This document shows, in pieces, positions 17,563 through 25,588 of a DNA stretch of 64,000 bases. The DNA comes from JBBQKI01 sp038326725 (GTDB taxonomy: Bacteria; Bacteroidota; Bacteroidia; Flavobacteriales; Flavobacteriaceae): the NCBI GenBank assembly GCA_038326725.1, contig JBBQKI010000006.1, forward strand, positions 19,176 through 83,175. The letters run 5' to 3'. Position numbers and translations under genes: made by a program. The notes below the pieces were generated by a model, which saw nothing but the letters and a program-made list of their open reading frames with translations, was not told the origin of the DNA and did no database searches. Position 1 is the first letter of the stretch. Every line of letters starts with the position of its first letter.

Positions 17563-17715
17563 AAGTTTAAAGATTAAATTTTTTTAAGGGTAGAATTAAT
17601 TCTGGAATGCTCGGGACTTTTAATAAGTATTTTGCAAATCAATTTCTAAAATTATTACAAAAATGACAATTATACCGCAATCTCATAAATTTTAACATTT
17701 TAAAATAACATAAAA

Positions 17716-19065
17716 TCACGGGTTTTTAAGATCTCCCTTTATTTTTTGAAATATCCTCAGCGCATTGCCATCGGTTAGCCCGGAAACAAATTTGCAGCTT
17801 TCCATTAAATATAGATAGATCGAAGAATTTTCAGGAATTTGCTTTTTTAAATTATTTAGAATAAGGGTGTCATAATAAGTGGGGACGCCGGAACAATGGT
17901 TTTCAAAAGCTTTAGAAAATGTATCCATTAAAGTGCCGAGGATCTGAAAACCTGCGATTTCTTTATCGATTACTTCTTGACTTTTGTATATTTTTTCGAT
18001 GCTAATTTTTATAATGTCGTTCATTTGAGCCTTGTACTTGCTTTTTGAAAGCAGTTCCGACTGAAAATTTCCGCTTAAAATAGCTTCTTCATTGTTTATA
18101 AAAATGGAAACTGCTTCGGCAATCAATGTGCTTATTGCCAATGAACGCAAATAGGCCAAACGATCTGCAGCCAAAGTCAAATCATTATATTTTTGGGTGT
18201 TGATGGTTTCCTTAACTAGGTTTATTAAATACTCCAAGGCCACTTCTTCTTCGATAAGGCCAAGATTTATACCATCTTCAAAATCGATGATGGTGTAGCA
18301 AATATCATCGGCAGCTTCCACCAAATAACTTAAGGGGTGGCGCGAAAAACTTAAATATTTTGTTTCCCCTCTTTTAATCAACCCTAATTCTTCGGCAACT
18401 TCATTGAAAAAATCTTTTTCAGATTGAAAAACCCCGTATTTTTTATCAGCAATATGATCTGTGGGTTTTTTGGGCAGCGATTCCTTTGGGTATTTGGTGA
18501 ATGCGCCAAGTGTGGCAAATGATAACCGCAATCCGCCCTCTACTCCGTTTCGGGTTTCCGTTAGGAGTTTGAAACCATTGGCATTACCTTCAAAATCAAT
18601 TAAATCCTGATATTCTTTTTCAGTAAGTTTATCTTTAAAACGATTCCCATTACCATGCGAAAAATAGTTTCCTATAGCTTTTTCGCCGCTATGGCCAAAT
18701 GGCGGATTGCCAATATCGTGTGCCAAGGAAGCCGCGGCCACAATAGCTCCAAAATCATTAAAATGGTGTCCGTGCATTTTTTGCAAATGGGGGTGTTTTT
18801 CAATAATTGCCTTGCCCACTTGCCTGCCCAAGGAACGGCCCACGACAGAAACTTCCAAACTGTGGGTCAAGCGGGTGTGCACAAAAGAGGTTTTGGAAAA
18901 GGGTATGACCTGCGTTTTGTCCTGAAGGCTCCTAAAAGATGACGAAAAAAGGATACGGTCATAATCTACTTCAAAGCCTAACCGGGTTTCATCTTGTTCT
19001 GTCCGCAACCTTTTGTTGGTATCGCCCTGTTTCCTTAAAGAAAGCAATTGTTCCCAATGCATCAT
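17716..19065 (-). CDS. dgt: dGTP triphosphohydrolase (dGTPase/dNTPase)
   Basis: HD-domain enzyme of 449 residues that splits dGTP, and possibly other dNTPs, to nucleoside and triphosphate, helping to balance DNA precursors. It has the dGTPase signature RLTHSLEVSVVGRSLG (about 66-81) and the HD pair in AHDIGNPPFGHSGE (about 116-129). Further conserved segments are EAADDICYTIIDFEDGINLGLI and GLTDGNALRIFQKI at the end. Two tandem ATG codons open the gene, 19065 and 19062, and either could be used. A promoter lies just upstream on the minus strand. The window also holds nrdAB and dCMP deaminase, which act on the same pool. Confidence 0.94.
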   Translation of the reverse strand: MMHWEQLLSLRKQGDTNKRLRTEQDETRLGFEVDYDRILFSSSFRSLQDKTQVIPFSKTSFVHTRLTHSLEVSVVGRSLGRQVGKAIIEKHPHLQKMHGHHFNDFGAIVAAASLAHDIGNPPFGHSGEKAIGNYFSHGNGNRFKDKLTEKEYQDLIDFEGNANGFKLLTETRNGVEGGLRLSFATLGAFTKYPKESLPKKPTDHIADKKYGVFQSEKDFFNEVAEELGLIKRGETKYLSFSRHPLSYLVEAADDICYTIIDFEDGINLGLIEEEVALEYLINLVKETINTQKYNDLTLAADRLAYLRSLAISTLIAEAVSIFINNEEAILSGNFQSELLSKSKYKAQMNDIIKISIEKIYKSQEVIDKEIAGFQILGTLMDTFSKAFENHCSGVPTYYDTLILNNLKKQIPENSSIYLYLMESCKFVSGLTDGNALRIFQKIKGDLKNP

Positions 19066-19082
19066 AGCGGTAAAATTTTGCG

Positions 19083-19113
19083 GAAAGGTAAGATTTTAAC
19101 CAAAAGAAATCAA
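19083..19113 (-). promoter_or_regulatory. Promoter of dgt
   Basis: On the minus strand a TTG (19113-19111) is followed after 20 bp by TACCTTTC (19090-19083), one mismatch from TAnnTTTG. The ATG is 17 bp further. Confidence 0.5.
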
Positions 19114-19136
19114 TGTGCTTTGAAATGAAACGCCCT

Positions 19137-19198
19137 TAACCTTTAGGTAACCTTGAAATGATGAATAATTAATTTTATAGTAACTCCCACTTTACATT
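19137..19198 (+). promoter_or_regulatory. Pho-box-like array of 11-bp repeats upstream of the lipoprotein/TonB operon
   Basis: TAACCTT occurs at 19137 and again at 19148, exactly 11 bp apart. In the same register follow TGATGAA (19159), TAATTTT (19170), TAACTCC (19181) and TTACATT (19192). Four of six units carry T(A/T)AC. PhoB/PhoP-type regulators bind direct repeats with this period, and the cyanobacterial Pho-box unit CTTAACCT occurs here literally (first unit). The array ends 97 bp before the lipoprotein ATG, with a weak -7-like TATTTCG at 19207. Confidence 0.55.
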
Positions 19199-19294
19199 GA
19201 GGTTGTTATTTCGCTTCGTCAAATTAAAACAAATAAATACTAAATTTTAATAACGATGAATATAACAACCTTTAATTTAAAAAAAACAAAAATT

Positions 19295-20539
19295 ATGAAA
19301 AAGTTCTTTTTATCCATAATGTCTATTGCCCTATTGGGATTTGCAACAAGTTGCGGAAACGATGATAATGGACCCATTACCACTGATGATGATGGTCCAA
19401 TTAACAATGTCCTTTCTGGCAACATAACTGAAGATTTCACTTTAACCAATGACGTTATTTGGGAATTGGAAGGTCGTGTTATAGTTACCAACGGTGCAAC
19501 TTTAACAATACAAGAAGGAACAATTATTAAAGCTTACGCTGGGCAAGAGGCCAATGCATCTGTTTTAATTATTGCGCGGGGAGCAAAAATCGAAGCTAAT
19601 GGTACAGCTAGCCAACCTATTATTTTTACAAGTATCGCTGATGAAATTGATTTAGGCGAAACAGCTGGAAGCAATCTAACTCAAAATGATCGTGGTCTTT
19701 GGGGTGGTGTTATAGTTTTGGGCCGGGCAAGAGCTTCGCTATCGGGTGATGCTTTAGAAAACCAAATCGAAGGTATTCCTGCAAGTGATCCAAACGGATT
19801 ATATGGTGGGACTGATGATGGTGACGATTCTGGAACACTAAACTATGTTTCCATACGCCACGGCGGAACCCTTATCGGGGAAGGTAACGAAATCAATGGG
19901 CTTACACTAGGTGGTGTTGGAAACGGAACTGTAATTTCTAATATTGAAGTTGTTGCAAATGTGGATGATGGTATTGAATGGTTTGGGGGTTCGGTAAACG
20001 GAACCAATTTAATTGTATGGGCTTGTGGTGATGATGCTTTGGATATTGATGAGGCTTTTTCAGGTACAGTTACAAATTCGTTAGTGATATTAGGTGATAT
20101 TTCAGATCATGCACTTGAGATTGACGGTCCAGCTGGTTCATTGGAAGGCAGCTTTATTTTAGATGGTTTAACATTGATTGGAAACACCAATACCGAAAAT
20201 GGTGAATATGCCGATTTTCGTGATAATGCCATGGGAACAGTTAGAAATGTATATGCACGAGGATTTAAAGATTCTTCCGATGTGGAATTAGACAATAACG
20301 GAGTGGCTCAAAACTTTATTGATGGTAAAATTTCTTTCGAAAATTGGGTAATCAATTTGCCTGCGGGAGTGCCCAATGCAAATGATATTTTTGTAGAAAA
20401 AACTGGTGAAGGTGAGTCTACTATTATAGATCCTCCTTTTACCGAACAAGCTGCAAGTTGGTCTAGTGAAGGTACAAGTGGTGGTGCAAATCTATCCGTT
20501 TTCTCTTGGACATTTACAAACTCAAAAGGAGCCTATTAA
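19295..20539 (+). CDS. Surface lipoprotein with right-handed beta-helix features, partner of the TonB receptor
   Basis: Lipoprotein of 414 residues. The signal (MKKFFLSIMSIALLGFATSC) ends in Cys20, followed by GNDDNGP and DDDGP, an acidic stretch resembling the surface-export signal of Bacteroidota lipoproteins. The body repeats short strands with buried hydrophobics, for example IVTNGATLTIQEGTIIKAY, VLIIARGAKIEANG and ISNIEVVANVDDGIEWFG, as in parallel beta-helices. ATG 19295 was preferred to ATG 19256 because it opens a proper lipoprotein signal. It lies 99 bp before a SusC-like receptor gene and may be its SusD-like partner in role, though not in fold. No enzyme motif is seen. Ligand is unknown; phosphate-containing molecules are inferred from context. 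Confidence 0.8.
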   Translation: MKKFFLSIMSIALLGFATSCGNDDNGPITTDDDGPINNVLSGNITEDFTLTNDVIWELEGRVIVTNGATLTIQEGTIIKAYAGQEANASVLIIARGAKIEANGTASQPIIFTSIADEIDLGETAGSNLTQNDRGLWGGVIVLGRARASLSGDALENQIEGIPASDPNGLYGGTDDGDDSGTLNYVSIRHGGTLIGEGNEINGLTLGGVGNGTVISNIEVVANVDDGIEWFGGSVNGTNLIVWACGDDALDIDEAFSGTVTNSLVILGDISDHALEIDGPAGSLEGSFILDGLTLIGNTNTENGEYADFRDNAMGTVRNVYARGFKDSSDVELDNNGVAQNFIDGKISFENWVINLPAGVPNANDIFVEKTGEGESTIIDPPFTEQAASWSSEGTSGGANLSVFSWTFTNSKGAY

Positions 20540-20586
20540 TTATAATTAAACCATATCATAACCTTAATCTTAATGTTTAATTAGTC

Positions 20587-20626
20587 AATCTGCTCGTCTT
20601 ATTTAAAATAAGGCGGGCAGATTTTT
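20587..20626 (+). terminator. Strong intrinsic terminator inside the lipoprotein/TonB-receptor operon
   Basis: A 16-bp hairpin (20588-20603 with 20607-20622, two G-T pairs, tiny loop) is followed by five T. It ends only 13 bp before the TonB receptor ATG at 20639, leaving no room for a separate promoter behind it. It should act as a partial terminator or attenuator between the two genes. Confidence 0.75.
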
Positions 20627-20638
20627 ATAAAAAAATAA

Positions 20639-23470
20639 ATGAAAAATTCAATTTTATTATTGGCCTCATTTTTAATATTTCAATTCGCATCTGCTCAAAC
20701 CGGCACATTATCCGGGAAAGTAATTGATGGTGAATATAATGATGTGTTGGCCTTTGCAAACATTATTGTTAAAGATACCCAGACCGGTACCACATCGGAT
20801 TTTGAAGGTAGTTACTCTTTAAATATGGTATCAGGCAGCTATACGCTGGTATTTTCTTTTATAGGGTACCAAACCCAAGAGGTAACTGGTGTTATTATTA
20901 AGGAAAATGAAACCACCAACCTGGACATGACATTAAATGCAAGTTCAGGGGAATTGGACGAAATTATAATTACATCTACCGCAAGGCAAAATACCGAAGC
21001 CTCAGTATTGAACATTCAAAAAAACTCGATAGCCCTAGTTGATGGTCTATCCCTTGAAACCATACGAAAAACTGGGGCAAGTGATATTGCTTCAGCTATT
21101 AAAAATGTTCCTGGAGTATCCACACAAGAAGGAAAATTTGTATACATAAGAGGACTTGGAGATCGATATACCAAATCTATCCTCAACGGAGTGGACGTGC
21201 CCGGCCTTGACCCAGATAGGAATACATTACAATTGAATATTTTTCCCGCACAGATATTGGAAAACGTAATCGTGGTTAAATCAGCCACGGCAGATCAAGC
21301 TGCAGATTTTACCGGTGGAGTTGTTGATATTGTTACAAAGGATATTCCAAGCAGGGAAGAATATAGCTTTTCGTTGGGCTTAGGTTATAATTCGGACTTT
21401 CACTTTAATGACAATTATTTGGTTTCCAATAAAAGTGATACGGATTTTTTAGGATTTGATGATGGATTAAGAGACAATCCTTTATCTACTTCACAAGAAG
21501 TTCCACTTCCCCAACAAAATGGGAGTCTTGTTAATACGCTTACCAAAAGATTCAATCCGGTACTTGCTGCCCAGCGAGAAAAAAGCCTTATGGATTTAAA
21601 TTTCTCTGCCACGGGGGGGAACCAATATGATATTGGAGAATCCAAATTAGGTTTTTTAGCCTCGTTGTCCTACCGCAATGAAACTTCGTATTTTGATGAA
21701 TATATCGATGGACAAATTTTTAGAAAAGACGAAGCTGATAAGTCCAACTTTAAACTTCGTGCAGACAGAACGCAAACTGGAGAAGTAGGAAACAATAATG
21801 TACTTATTAGTGGTTTGGCCGGCCTGTCTTTAAAGACCGGAAAATCAAAATATAGATTAAATATACTTCACATCCAGAATGGTGAATCGGAAGCTTCCAT
21901 CTTCAATCAAAACAATTTTATTATAAGTAGCAATCGGGTAAAAAAAGATAATTTGATTTATGTCCAAAGGTCTATTTCCAATGTACTTTTAAGTGGTAAG
22001 CACAGTTTTGGTGAAGAAAATGATTGGGGAGTTGAATGGAAACTATCTCCTTCATTGGCTAAGAATGATGATAAGGATTTTAGAGTAACTCCTTTCAGGG
22101 TAGCTGTTGATCCGGAAACCGGACAAGAAACCTTTACAATCGAGCCAAGTGAATCTGGGGATGCCTCACGCTTTTATCGTTCGTTGGAAGAAATAAATCT
22201 AGCCGGAAAATTGGATATCGATAAAAGACACACCCTTTTTGGTTTCGATGCCAATGCTAAATTTGGAGGTGCCTACACTTATAAACAAAGAGATTTCAGT
22301 GTTTTGAAGTACGCTTTTCCCTTTCTCAATTTTCCCTCAGCAACATTAGAGGGCAATCCAGATCTATTATTATTAGATGAAAATATATATGACCCGAATA
22401 CGGGAAGTGGAGTATACGTTAGGCAAGATTCCAATGATTCAGATTCATTTGATTCCAATATCACTGTAATGGCGGGTTATGCTTCCGAGGAGTTCAAAAT
22501 AACGAACTGGTTTAATGCAATTTTGGGCGTGCGTTTCGAAAAATTTGACCTTACATATACAGGTGAACGTCAAGATGGAACTAGTTTGGTAGATGCCACC
22601 ATATTGGACAAAGCAGATTTTTTTCCTTCAGCCAATTTAATATTTGATTTAAAAGAGGACGAAAGTGAAAAAGTTCGTGTTTCTTTTTCCCAGACCACTG
22701 CCCGACCCTCTTTCAAGGAAGCTTCATTGGCAGAAATTTTTGATCCCATCAGTAGCACCACATTTATCGGTAATATCGATTTGCAACCCACATACATCAA
22801 TAATTTTGATGTTCGCTTTGAAAAATATGGAAAAGCTGGGGATTTTTTTGCTGTAAGTGGGTTTTATAAAACTTTTGATGATCCTATTGAATTATCCTTC
22901 ATTAGAAGGGCTTACGGTCAATACACTCCATTAAATTTAGGAGATGCCCAAGTATATGGGGGCGAGATTGAATTGAGGAAAAACCTTGGTTTTATAGATG
23001 GGCTTCAGAATGTCGACTTTAATGGAAATTTCTCCCTCATAGAATCACAACAAGAATATAGTGATGATGAAAGAGAAGGAAGACTTGATAACCTTAGGGA
23101 GGGGGAAACATTGGATGATACGCGTCAACTTCAAGGGCAATCCCCATATATGATTAATGTTGGATTTAATTATACGGAAGCAGAAACTGGTTGGCAAGGT
23201 GGAATATTTTATAACACCCAAGGTAAAACCCTTCAAATTGTTGGTGCCGGCGATGTGGCAGATGTATTTACACTTCCCTATCATAATGTAAAGTTGAATA
23301 TCTCCAAATCTTTTGGGGCGAATAAAAATTCTTCAATAACATTAAAATTTGAAAACTTACTTGATGATGATATTGAAAGTGTTTATGAATCATTTGGTGC
23401 GGAGGATCAAATTTATTCTAAATGGAATCTTGGCCAAGAAATTAGTTTAGGTTATAGCATCAAATTTTAA
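20639..23470 (+). CDS. TonB-dependent outer membrane receptor (SusC-like, carboxypeptidase-regulatory N-domain)
   Basis: Outer membrane transporter of 943 residues. After the signal peptide (MKNSILLLASFLIFQFASAQ) comes a carboxypeptidase-D regulatory-like domain at about 24-105 (GTLSGKVIDGEYNDVLAFANIIV). The plug is at about 140-255, with IRGLGDRYTKSILNGVDVPG and FTGGVVDIVTKD. A 22-strand type barrel extends to the C-terminal aromatic LGYSIKF. Energy comes from TonB-ExbBD, not encoded here. It follows the beta-helix lipoprotein and precedes a phosphate porin and PiT permease, and the operon is preceded by an 11-bp repeat array. A role in uptake of a phosphate-containing ligand is therefore inferred, not shown. 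Its own terminator follows. Confidence 0.92.
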   Translation: MKNSILLLASFLIFQFASAQTGTLSGKVIDGEYNDVLAFANIIVKDTQTGTTSDFEGSYSLNMVSGSYTLVFSFIGYQTQEVTGVIIKENETTNLDMTLNASSGELDEIIITSTARQNTEASVLNIQKNSIALVDGLSLETIRKTGASDIASAIKNVPGVSTQEGKFVYIRGLGDRYTKSILNGVDVPGLDPDRNTLQLNIFPAQILENVIVVKSATADQAADFTGGVVDIVTKDIPSREEYSFSLGLGYNSDFHFNDNYLVSNKSDTDFLGFDDGLRDNPLSTSQEVPLPQQNGSLVNTLTKRFNPVLAAQREKSLMDLNFSATGGNQYDIGESKLGFLASLSYRNETSYFDEYIDGQIFRKDEADKSNFKLRADRTQTGEVGNNNVLISGLAGLSLKTGKSKYRLNILHIQNGESEASIFNQNNFIISSNRVKKDNLIYVQRSISNVLLSGKHSFGEENDWGVEWKLSPSLAKNDDKDFRVTPFRVAVDPETGQETFTIEPSESGDASRFYRSLEEINLAGKLDIDKRHTLFGFDANAKFGGAYTYKQRDFSVLKYAFPFLNFPSATLEGNPDLLLLDENIYDPNTGSGVYVRQDSNDSDSFDSNITVMAGYASEEFKITNWFNAILGVRFEKFDLTYTGERQDGTSLVDATILDKADFFPSANLIFDLKEDESEKVRVSFSQTTARPSFKEASLAEIFDPISSTTFIGNIDLQPTYINNFDVRFEKYGKAGDFFAVSGFYKTFDDPIELSFIRRAYGQYTPLNLGDAQVYGGEIELRKNLGFIDGLQNVDFNGNFSLIESQQEYSDDEREGRLDNLREGETLDDTRQLQGQSPYMINVGFNYTEAETGWQGGIFYNTQGKTLQIVGAGDVADVFTLPYHNVKLNISKSFGANKNSSITLKFENLLDDDIESVYESFGAEDQIYSKWNLGQEISLGYSIKF

Positions 23471-23487
23471 ATAAACTTCCTGAAAAA

Positions 23488-23526
23488 AAAACTCCGCTTC
23501 TAAAATTAGAAGCGGAGTTTTTTTTT
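23488..23526. terminator. Bidirectional terminator after the TonB receptor
   Basis: Perfect 13-bp stem ACTCCGCTTCTAA / TTAGAAGCGGAGT with A-run and T-run flanks, between the convergent receptor and MORN-like genes. Confidence 0.9.
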
Positions 23527-23538
23527 GGGGATTATCGA

Positions 23539-23904
23539 TTATTTATAATTACCAACAACACGGGTATCTTTTACCTCATATGTTTTAATTTCGGAAATTC
23601 TAGAATTGTCATATTTAACTTCTTTTAGAATATCTCCTTGGTAAAATATCCAAGAACCAATTTTTTCACCATTCTTATAATGTGCTACTGCAGTTTTATT
23701 TCCTTGGGCATCATAACTAGTCCAAGCGCCTTGCAATTTATTTTCTAATGTGTAAAATCCTTTTTGAGCTATAACCCCATTTTCATGGTATAAAGTAGCC
23801 TCAATTAAATCGCCGTTCAAAACATATTCATTCTTTTTTACCTCTTGTGAAAAGGCAGTGGTAAAGAACATCCCCACAACCAAAATCAAAATTATTTTTT
23901 TCAT
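23539..23904 (-). CDS. Secreted MORN-repeat-like (YwqK-type) small protein
   Basis: Protein of 121 residues with a signal peptide (MKKIILILVVGMFFTTAFSQ). The rest is built of YwqK/MORN-type repeats: ATLYHENGVIAQKGFY, GAWTSYDAQGNKTAVAHYKNG and GSWIFYQGDILKEVKYDNS. Such repeats form a small beta-sheet. No catalytic residues are evident, and database names such as antitoxin or adenylyltransferase for relatives would be misleading. It lies tail to tail with the TonB receptor and divergent from the porin, inside the putative phosphate block. The 392-bp region upstream of it holds the two Pho-box-like arrays and a candidate ncRNA on the other strand. Confidence 0.8.
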   Translation of the reverse strand: MKKIILILVVGMFFTTAFSQEVKKNEYVLNGDLIEATLYHENGVIAQKGFYTLENKLQGAWTSYDAQGNKTAVAHYKNGEKIGSWIFYQGDILKEVKYDNSRISEIKTYEVKDTRVVGNYK

Positions 23905-23948
23905 AACAGTACCATATTTGGGTTAATAACAAAACGAATGTACAAAAT

Positions 23949-23994
23949 TTACATTTAGGAAAGCTTTTGGTAACATTAAATTTACATTAAATTT
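23949..23994 (+). promoter_or_regulatory. Pho-box-like array 1 in the porin intergenic region
   Basis: ACATTAAATTT is repeated perfectly in tandem (23973-23983 and 23984-23994). A related TTTACATTTAG sits two 11-bp steps upstream at 23949. T(A/T)AC units therefore fall at 23949, 23971 and 23982 in one 11-bp register. Orientation matches that of the arrays before the lipoprotein and PiT genes, pointing to rightward transcription into the gene-free stretch. An AT-rich -7 candidate (TAATATTTTA) lies near 24011. Confidence 0.55.
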
Positions 23995-24140
23995 TTAACT
24001 TATTGATTTATAATATTTTAATTAAATGAATAGAGTGCTTTACTATGTAAATAAGAATTTACCTTAATGATTATTTAATATTATCATTACGAACAAGCCA
24101 CATTACTTTCTTTAATTTGTTGATTCTATTAATAGATCAG

Positions 24141-24184
24141 TAACACATTTATTACAAATCGTTTAGTTTTTGTCAACTTGATTT
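24141..24184 (+). promoter_or_regulatory. Pho-box-like array 2 upstream of the porin
   Basis: Four units in an 11-bp register: TAACACA (24141), TTACAAA (24152), TTAGTTT (24163) and CAACTTG (24174). It lies 113 bp before the porin ATG and immediately before the terminator hairpin. Confidence 0.5.
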
Positions 24185-24196
24185 TTAATGTGTATG

Positions 24197-24227
24197 GGCT
24201 GCCTTGGCCGGGCAGCCTTTTTTTTTT
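24197..24227 (+). terminator. Strong intrinsic terminator with no upstream gene
   Basis: GGCTGCC / GGCAGCC stem with a 7-nt loop and ten consecutive T. On the minus strand the hairpin has no T-tract, so it acts rightward only. No ORF precedes it on that strand for about 670 bp beyond the already terminated TonB receptor gene. Confidence 0.8.
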
Positions 24228-24296
24228 AAAAACCACAATTAAAACTTTAAGTTAATAGTGTTATTTTAGCAGCGACAAAAACTTAAAACGATTCGC

Positions 24297-25511
24297 ATGC
24301 GCCAAAGGTCATTATTCCTTGTAGCATTTTTATATGCTTTTTGCATTGCTATTTCACAGGATATAACCACTACAACTTTTGGAAAAGGAATGTTGAATGT
24401 CATGGCTAAGGATAGCACTTGGAGCGTGAAATTCGCGCCTCGCATCCAGCTCCAGGCCAATTCAAACTGGGAATATTCCAATGGCCAATTTGGCAAACCC
24501 CTTCAAAATTTCCTTATCCGTAGGGCTAGGCTTAAATTTGACGGCTTCGCATTTTCCCCAAAACTGAAATATAAAATCGAGATTGGCCTTTCAGGCAATG
24601 ATATTTCGGGAGCTTCCGAATATACTGGTCATGCGGACAGGTATATCTTGGATGCGGTGGTAAAATGGAATTTTTATGAAAATTTTGAGCTTTGGGCAGG
24701 GCAAACAAAACTGCCTGGAAACTTAGAGCGGCTCGTTTCATCCGGAGAAATGCAATTAGTGGACCGTTCATTGCTAAATGCCTATTTTAATATAGACCGC
24801 GATCTTGGCCTGCAACTGCACCACAGGATTCAGTTTTCCGAAACCATATTCATTCGAGAAAAAATTTCCATTTCGCAGGGCGAGGGCCGCAACGTAATCA
24901 CGGGGAATTTGGGCGGGCATCAATATACCGGAAGGATTGACTTTCTGCCTTTTGGGGAATTTAATGGTAAAGGGGATTATTCCCAAAGTGATTTAGAGAG
25001 GGAAGCTTCGCCAAAATTTATGTTGAGCACCGCTTATGATTTTAACCATAACGCTGTGAAAACCCGAAGCAACTTAGGCAAATATCTGTTCACAAGCACC
25101 GGTTTTCACGAAACCGACATTACTACCATTTTTGTGGATGCCATGTTCAAGTATCAAGGTTTCTCTTTTATGGGGGAATATGCTTTGAGGGAAGCAGAAG
25201 CTCCCATTGCCATTGAAGAAGACGGAAGCCCTGCTATTGACGAAGACGGAAATTTTACCAGGGCATTTGTTGAAGAAGGTAATGCCCTGAATTTACAGGC
25301 CGGGTACTTGTTCTTGAATAATTATGAAATTGCGGCACGTTATACTGAAATTGACTTGAAAAATTACAGCGACCATAACCAATATACTATTGGCCTTTCA
25401 AAATACATTGTCGGGCATTACTTGAAAATACAGGCGGATTTCAGCTATACCACTTTAAACGGAGATAGCGATGAACTGGAATACCGCTTGGGTTTTGATT
25501 TGCACTTTTAG
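24297..25511 (+). CDS. Phosphate-selective porin (OprO/OprP family)
   Basis: Outer membrane porin of 404 residues with a short signal peptide (MRQRSLFLVAFLYAFCIAISQ). Family features are RIQLQANSNWEYS, LIRRARLKFDGFAFSPKLKYKIEIGLS, the segment describing the eyelet strand YILDAVVKWNFYENFELWAGQTKLPGNLERLVSS in its usual order, and a terminal aromatic (LGFDLHF). It should admit phosphate or polyphosphate into the periplasm, from where PiT, encoded 78 bp downstream, imports it. Array 2 lies upstream. The gap to PiT contains a further pair of 11-bp units, so both may respond to phosphate starvation. Anion selectivity itself cannot be read from sequence. Confidence 0.88.
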   Translation: MRQRSLFLVAFLYAFCIAISQDITTTTFGKGMLNVMAKDSTWSVKFAPRIQLQANSNWEYSNGQFGKPLQNFLIRRARLKFDGFAFSPKLKYKIEIGLSGNDISGASEYTGHADRYILDAVVKWNFYENFELWAGQTKLPGNLERLVSSGEMQLVDRSLLNAYFNIDRDLGLQLHHRIQFSETIFIREKISISQGEGRNVITGNLGGHQYTGRIDFLPFGEFNGKGDYSQSDLEREASPKFMLSTAYDFNHNAVKTRSNLGKYLFTSTGFHETDITTIFVDAMFKYQGFSFMGEYALREAEAPIAIEEDGSPAIDEDGNFTRAFVEEGNALNLQAGYLFLNNYEIAARYTEIDLKNYSDHNQYTIGLSKYIVGHYLKIQADFSYTTLNGDSDELEYRLGFDLHF

Positions 25512-25523
25512 CCTTTTAACACA

Positions 25524-25545
25524 TAACAATTTGGTAACACTCATT
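25524..25545 (+). promoter_or_regulatory. Pho-box-like pair upstream of PiT
   Basis: TAACA at 25524 and at 25535, 11 bp apart, plus another TAACA at 25517 out of register. A -7-like GAAATTTG follows at 25560-25567, so the pair covers the region where a -33 element would sit. The PiT ATG is at 25589. Confidence 0.5.
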
Positions 25546-25588
25546 CGTGATTTAAGTATGAAATTTGCAACACTTTTAATATAGCTCC

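Larger units (their letters stand above)
24025..24228 (+). ncRNA. Candidate small RNA or leader ending in a strong terminator
   Basis: This is the main content of the 392-bp gap between 23904 and 24297. No credible ORF is present; the longest ATG-started reading frame read here is 13 codons from 24026. Yet a strong rightward terminator (24197-24227) needs a transcript to end. The nearest upstream rightward gene already has its own terminator at 23488-23526. Array 1 and an AT-rich -7 candidate sit directly upstream. An internal stem TAATGAT / ATCATTA is visible around 24066-24092. The 5' end is an estimate. It could instead be an unusual 5' leader of the porin. Confidence 0.35.

Noticed and set aside
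24026..24067. 13-codon ORF (MNRVLYYVNKNLP) in the candidate ncRNA
   Set aside because: Too short to support by composition, and no runs of regulatory codons fitting a phosphate leader peptide. It was mentioned only as part of the ncRNA region.
23905..24296. 6S, tmRNA or SRP RNA in the large gap
   Set aside because: No long closing stem, tRNA-like end or GGAA/GNRA SRP hairpin could be found. Only the terminator and short stems are visible.
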